Source: Tolypeutes matacus
Lineage: Eukaryota; Chordata; Mammalia; Cingulata; Chlamyphoridae
Length of the DNA stretch: 64,000 nt
Assembly (NCBI GenBank): GCA_026826555.1
Contig: JAKSZT010053881.1
Span: 2,647,051 to 2,711,050 of the forward strand
Direction of reading: 5' to 3'
The notes below the pieces were generated by a model that ran no database searches, was not told where the DNA came from, and saw nothing but the letters and a program-made list of their open reading frames with translations. The position numbers and the translations under genes were made by a program. Positions 60,188-64,000 of this stretch are shown here, piece after piece. Within the stretch, counting starts at the first letter, position 1, and each line of letters starts with the position of its first letter.

Positions 60188-61112
60188 TAGTTAAAATTTT
60201 TTATTTTTTATTTTTAAAGAAGCTTTAGCTTACATAAATGTTACATATGCACCACTCCTTCCCTGTCCCACACTTTCCCACAGTAACAACATCTTTCATT
60301 AGTGTGGTACATTTGTTACAATTGATGAACATGTATTTCTGAAGCATTGCTACTAACCATGGACTATAGTTTACATTATAGTTTACACTCTGCCCCACAC
60401 AATTTTATAGGTTATGACAAAATGTATAATGGCCTGTACCCGTCATTGCAATGTCATGCAGGACAATCCCAATGTCCCCAAAATGTCTCCATGTTACACC
60501 TATTCTTCCCTCTCCCTCCCCTCAGAACCTCCAGTGGCCACTGCCTTTATATGAATGATAAAAGTTCTTCCATTGTTAGAATAATAAGTCTATAATAGAA
60601 TAATAATAAGTCTCCTATAGTCCATGGTTCATTTCCCAATATTGAGGATTTTGGGAAGGTGATGCCCACTCTAACTGAAGGGGGGCTTAGATCCCACGGG
60701 GCAGATAGATGGAACTATCTTGCGTGCAGTTGCAGATACTCTCTATTCCTTGGGATGGATATTGTCCATCATTATCTCCATGTTAGTTGTCCTGGGTGAG
60801 TCCAATGAACTGGAGAGTAAGCGTTGAAACTCTGCTGAGATTTAGGACTTAACTGACACACGAACAGACCAAAGATTTAAGTCTCTGGGACATATATTTA
60901 ACAAGTATAGTGCTAATTATAGGTTCAGATAAAAGGAGGGAAGAGTCATGTGTAGGGAGCTATAAATGAGCCTAACTCTGTTACACTGGGAAGCACAAAT
61001 TCCAAAGTAAGGCCCCCTGACAGGGTGCCAAATTCCTAAGCTTGTCTGCCCTGCTTATGGTGTCTAGATGTCTCTAAAGCCCTGAGGATCCCTGCTGTGG
61101 GCCTAATATCCA
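60188..61112 (-). mobile_element. L1 3' UTR, long form, reverse and 5'-truncated
   Basis: Reverse complement of the family at 39300: AACATCTTTCATTAGTGTGG, GGTACATTTGTTACAATTGA, CCAGTGGCCACTGCC, GACTCACCC-type block and CCCTGAGGATCC. The 3' end is at about 60188. Confidence 0.7.
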
Positions 61113-61129
61113 GCATATATAAAGAAATA

Positions 61130-61275
61130 TTACATCTTGAAAATAAAGAAACAAACCACCATTTAAAAAATGGGCAAGAGATTTGAATAAATACTTCTCC
61201 AAAGAAGAACTACAAATGGCTAAAAAGACATGAAAAGATGCTCAACACCACTAGCTATTAGGGAAATACATTTCT
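61130..61275 (+). mobile_element. L1 ORF2 C-terminal fragment
   Basis: AAAAAATGGGCAAGAGATTT, ACTTCTCCAAAGAAGAAC and AAAAGATGCTCAACACCAC form a conserved L1 ORF2 segment, in sense. Confidence 0.8.
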
Positions 61276-64000
61276 TTTTTAACCATTGCTGCCTATTAAA
61301 TTCACTGCTCTGTTAATTTTAAATCACTCAGAGCCTAACTAACAATGCCTAGCAGTCTTTTCTGGCTCTTGCTTTAAACTGAAACAAAATGTTTCATTAA
61401 CAAAAACTAACATAATTAGTGGTTTTGGGGGAAAAAAATCTTTTGATTCTCTTTTTGTTATGGAATTATTTCAGGAGAAACCAGAGAGGAAGCTCTACCT
61501 TATCATTTGGAGCGCCTCAGGCATTACTAGCATTGAATCTAAATACAAATACTAACTGCTGCTCCCCCATTGGTGCCTTGAAGGAACCAAATTTTAGAAT
61601 TTATATAGTCATATCCATTTTACATCTTGCATGGAAAGTCTTAAAAATATTATATATTCCTAATGCAGTTATTTCAATTTCCTTTTTCGTCTACTTAAGT
61701 CTTAAGAAGCATGGTCAGAATAAAAAATGACCAAGTTGTATGCTTCTATATCACCCCTCTAGAGAAAGGCTATAGAACCTAACTGCATTTCATGATCAAA
61801 GCCCAATTCAAAGGCAAAAAAGAAGAACACGTTAGCTTTGCTCTTTGTGTCATCTTTCTTCACTGGCAACTGGACACAAAAGTGTCTACTGGAAAGACTC
61901 CAAAGAGTCAGTTACCTAGCCCCAAAGAATAAATCTGCAGGTGAGGGGCAACAGCTGAGATTATACTGATTCCTAGTGACCCAACAGGCTAAGTCATTAT
62001 CTTTCTGGTATTGCAACAGAGAATCTGCTAGCCCATATTGTCTTTACAAGAGACAAGATTTTTTGTGTAACATTAATTAGCTTTGGTACATTAAATTATT
62101 TAATTTCACTTATACAGAAAAACTATTGTTCAGACAAACTTGCAGGTGGAAACAAAGCTTAAATAATGCAGGATAAATAATAATACTTTAAATTTAAAAA
62201 ATACTTTGAATTTATTCTTCGTCTTCCATCTGAGAATCTCAAACTGTAAGAATGGTATTTTTAGCCAATCCTAATGTCATATTTTTCAGTTAAATAAGAA
62301 ATAGTATTGTACAATCTTCACAAAGCATGTTAGAAAAGTTTTTGTGATACTAAGTTGATTAGGTAGATTCCTGGGATGGCAGGGAATGTTGCTTAGCTGT
62401 GTTTTTCTTATGCTTTGCCAATATTACACAATATTTCAAAAGCCACTAGATTATAAACCACTAAATCGTAGAATCCATATGGTTTAGATCTGAGAGATAG
62501 TTAACATTGAATCCTACCCGGTGCTAGTAGAGTGTTTGACAAACTGTAGGAAATCAATGTGTTAGATAGATGGGTGGATGGATAGGTGGAAGGGCAGTAG
62601 ATTGGTAGCTAGAATCCTCTGGGAGTGGTCCTGCTATACCCGATGTTCACACAGTCATTGATGATAGTATAAATTGCAGGCAGAACAGTAAGGGTGTATA
62701 AGCAGTAGTTCTGTAATGATAGTTCACCATGTGATTTCAGTGCTGATATGCCTAGGGCAGAGCTTTCCCCTCCAGCATGCTGTGACACAGTTGTGTGCCC
62801 CAAAGGGCTTAGAGGTGTATTGGAAACATCGAACCACTCAGACTTTGGAGTAGCAGGGCAAAGGTGGGGCACAAGAACCCTACCTGGATACCTTTTTCAT
62901 TTATCTCAGTGGGTTGAACAAACATGACTTTTTGTGAGTGAAAAACACTGGAAAGCACTGGCCTTGGGTACTTTCCCAGTGGGTGCTTTCACTGGCCTTG
63001 GGATCACACCTTCAATGGTGATGGATTGGAGAGAAAAGAGGGTAGAGGCAGGGAGATACCAAGTGGCTTCTGCAATGGAACTTCCTAATACTATGTTCTT
63101 TCTCAAATATTCTGGTCTTCGTTCTTTTCTGTTTACCTGATGTTCACTGTCTGCCTGGAATATTCTTATAGTAAAGAAAGTCCTTTTTTTCTTAGCTAGA
63201 AATCCAGATTTCCTTGTTTAGAAAATATTGGAAAAAAACTTAAAATAATTATGAAGTTCCCTTTGGGAGAGATCCTGTAAAATGTATTTGGAGAACAAGA
63301 GGAAAGGGGAAACAGACACTTGGGGATGCAGGAGTTGACAAAGTGGCAATCATGAAAGGGAAATAATCTATATAGCGCTCATGAAGATGTTAGAAAACTG
63401 CAGAACAAATGAACTTTCCATATGGTTTATGATTTAGCACAGGTGGTTTAAGAGGAGACCTTGCTTCATCCTGGACAATCAATAAGTCCTCAATTACCAA
63501 GTTAACAAAAGGCACAAGTATTTATTCTTTTTTCACCTGTCACAAAACTAGTTGAACTTTCCCACTATGACTAATTCAAAGTTGAATAAACAAAGTCAAC
63601 CTGACCCAGTATTGAATACTGGAAGGGTAGAGATCACTAAGTGACAGTCTGGGTCAGATCATTTACTGTTATTTATCATTTTATTACTTTTAATCCTATT
63701 TGAGCTAAAATGTATGAGACCATGAGGGTTATTTATAGACTGAAAGTCCATAACCCAGTGAGAAAAATCATTTTCAGAAAAGAAGTAACAATGCACACAC
63801 ATTTGCTCTCTTTCTTCAGTCTTCACCTAAACACAGGTTATAAAATTAAAGTTATTTTTTCGAGCTGGGTATCTTTAATACTCATCTCCCATTTGCCAAC
63901 TGAAAAACTGCAGGTTTTTTTAAAGCCTTTGTTAGAATAAACCACGTTTTAAAATTTTAAAATATTTTCTTCACTATCTCTAAAACTTAAACCAATAAGG
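61276..64000. other. Last 2.7 kb, nothing recognised
   Basis: No collagen exon, RNA gene or named repeat found. If the gene call is right this is intron upstream of the exon at 54828. Short open frames here show no family resemblance. Confidence 0.4.

Overview
This is nuclear DNA from a placental mammal, most likely a xenarthran (armadillo, sloth or anteater). The main clue is a tRNA-like SINE with Pol III A and B boxes, present in about nine copies in both orientations, which matches the DAS-type SINEs of Xenarthra. L1, L2, MIR, MLT1-like, ERVL-like and hAT-Charlie remnants give a general mammalian background. Base composition is AT-rich and no bacterial-style gene organisation is present.

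The only gene supported is on the minus strand. It shows as 17 small exons between 2992 and 54881, transcribed from high to low coordinate. Every exon begins with a complete glycine codon, ends on a codon boundary and encodes Gly-X-Y repeats. Lengths are 45, 54 or 108 bp, the fibrillar-collagen pattern, except one 57-bp exon that breaks the repeat. Together they encode 337 residues, roughly a third of a fibrillar triple helix. The broken helix, wide AT-rich introns and exon sizes point to COL24A1; COL27A1 is the main alternative. Neither end of the gene is in the window: no N-terminal domain, C-propeptide, promoter or 3' end was found.

Layout from the transcriptional 5' side: three exons at 54.3-54.9 kb; a 6.6-kb intron; one exon at 47.7 kb; an 11.7-kb intron; one exon at 36.0 kb; pairs at 33.6-34.0 and 29.8-30.2 kb; a 13.9-kb intron; then exons at 15.9, 14.1, 10.1, 9.8, 9.1, 7.0, 3.1 and 3.0 kb.

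The rest is intron. Large parts are transposon debris: L1 in both orientations, L2 and MIR relics, LTRs, hAT elements and SINEs. Several insertions keep readable target-site duplications, so their order can be worked out. The clearest are a four-layer nest at 17.6-20.9 kb and an L1 insertion inside a hAT element at 43.2-44.9 kb. All other open reading frames are short and look like transposon relics or chance frames. I found no new gene system, RNA gene or CRISPR array.
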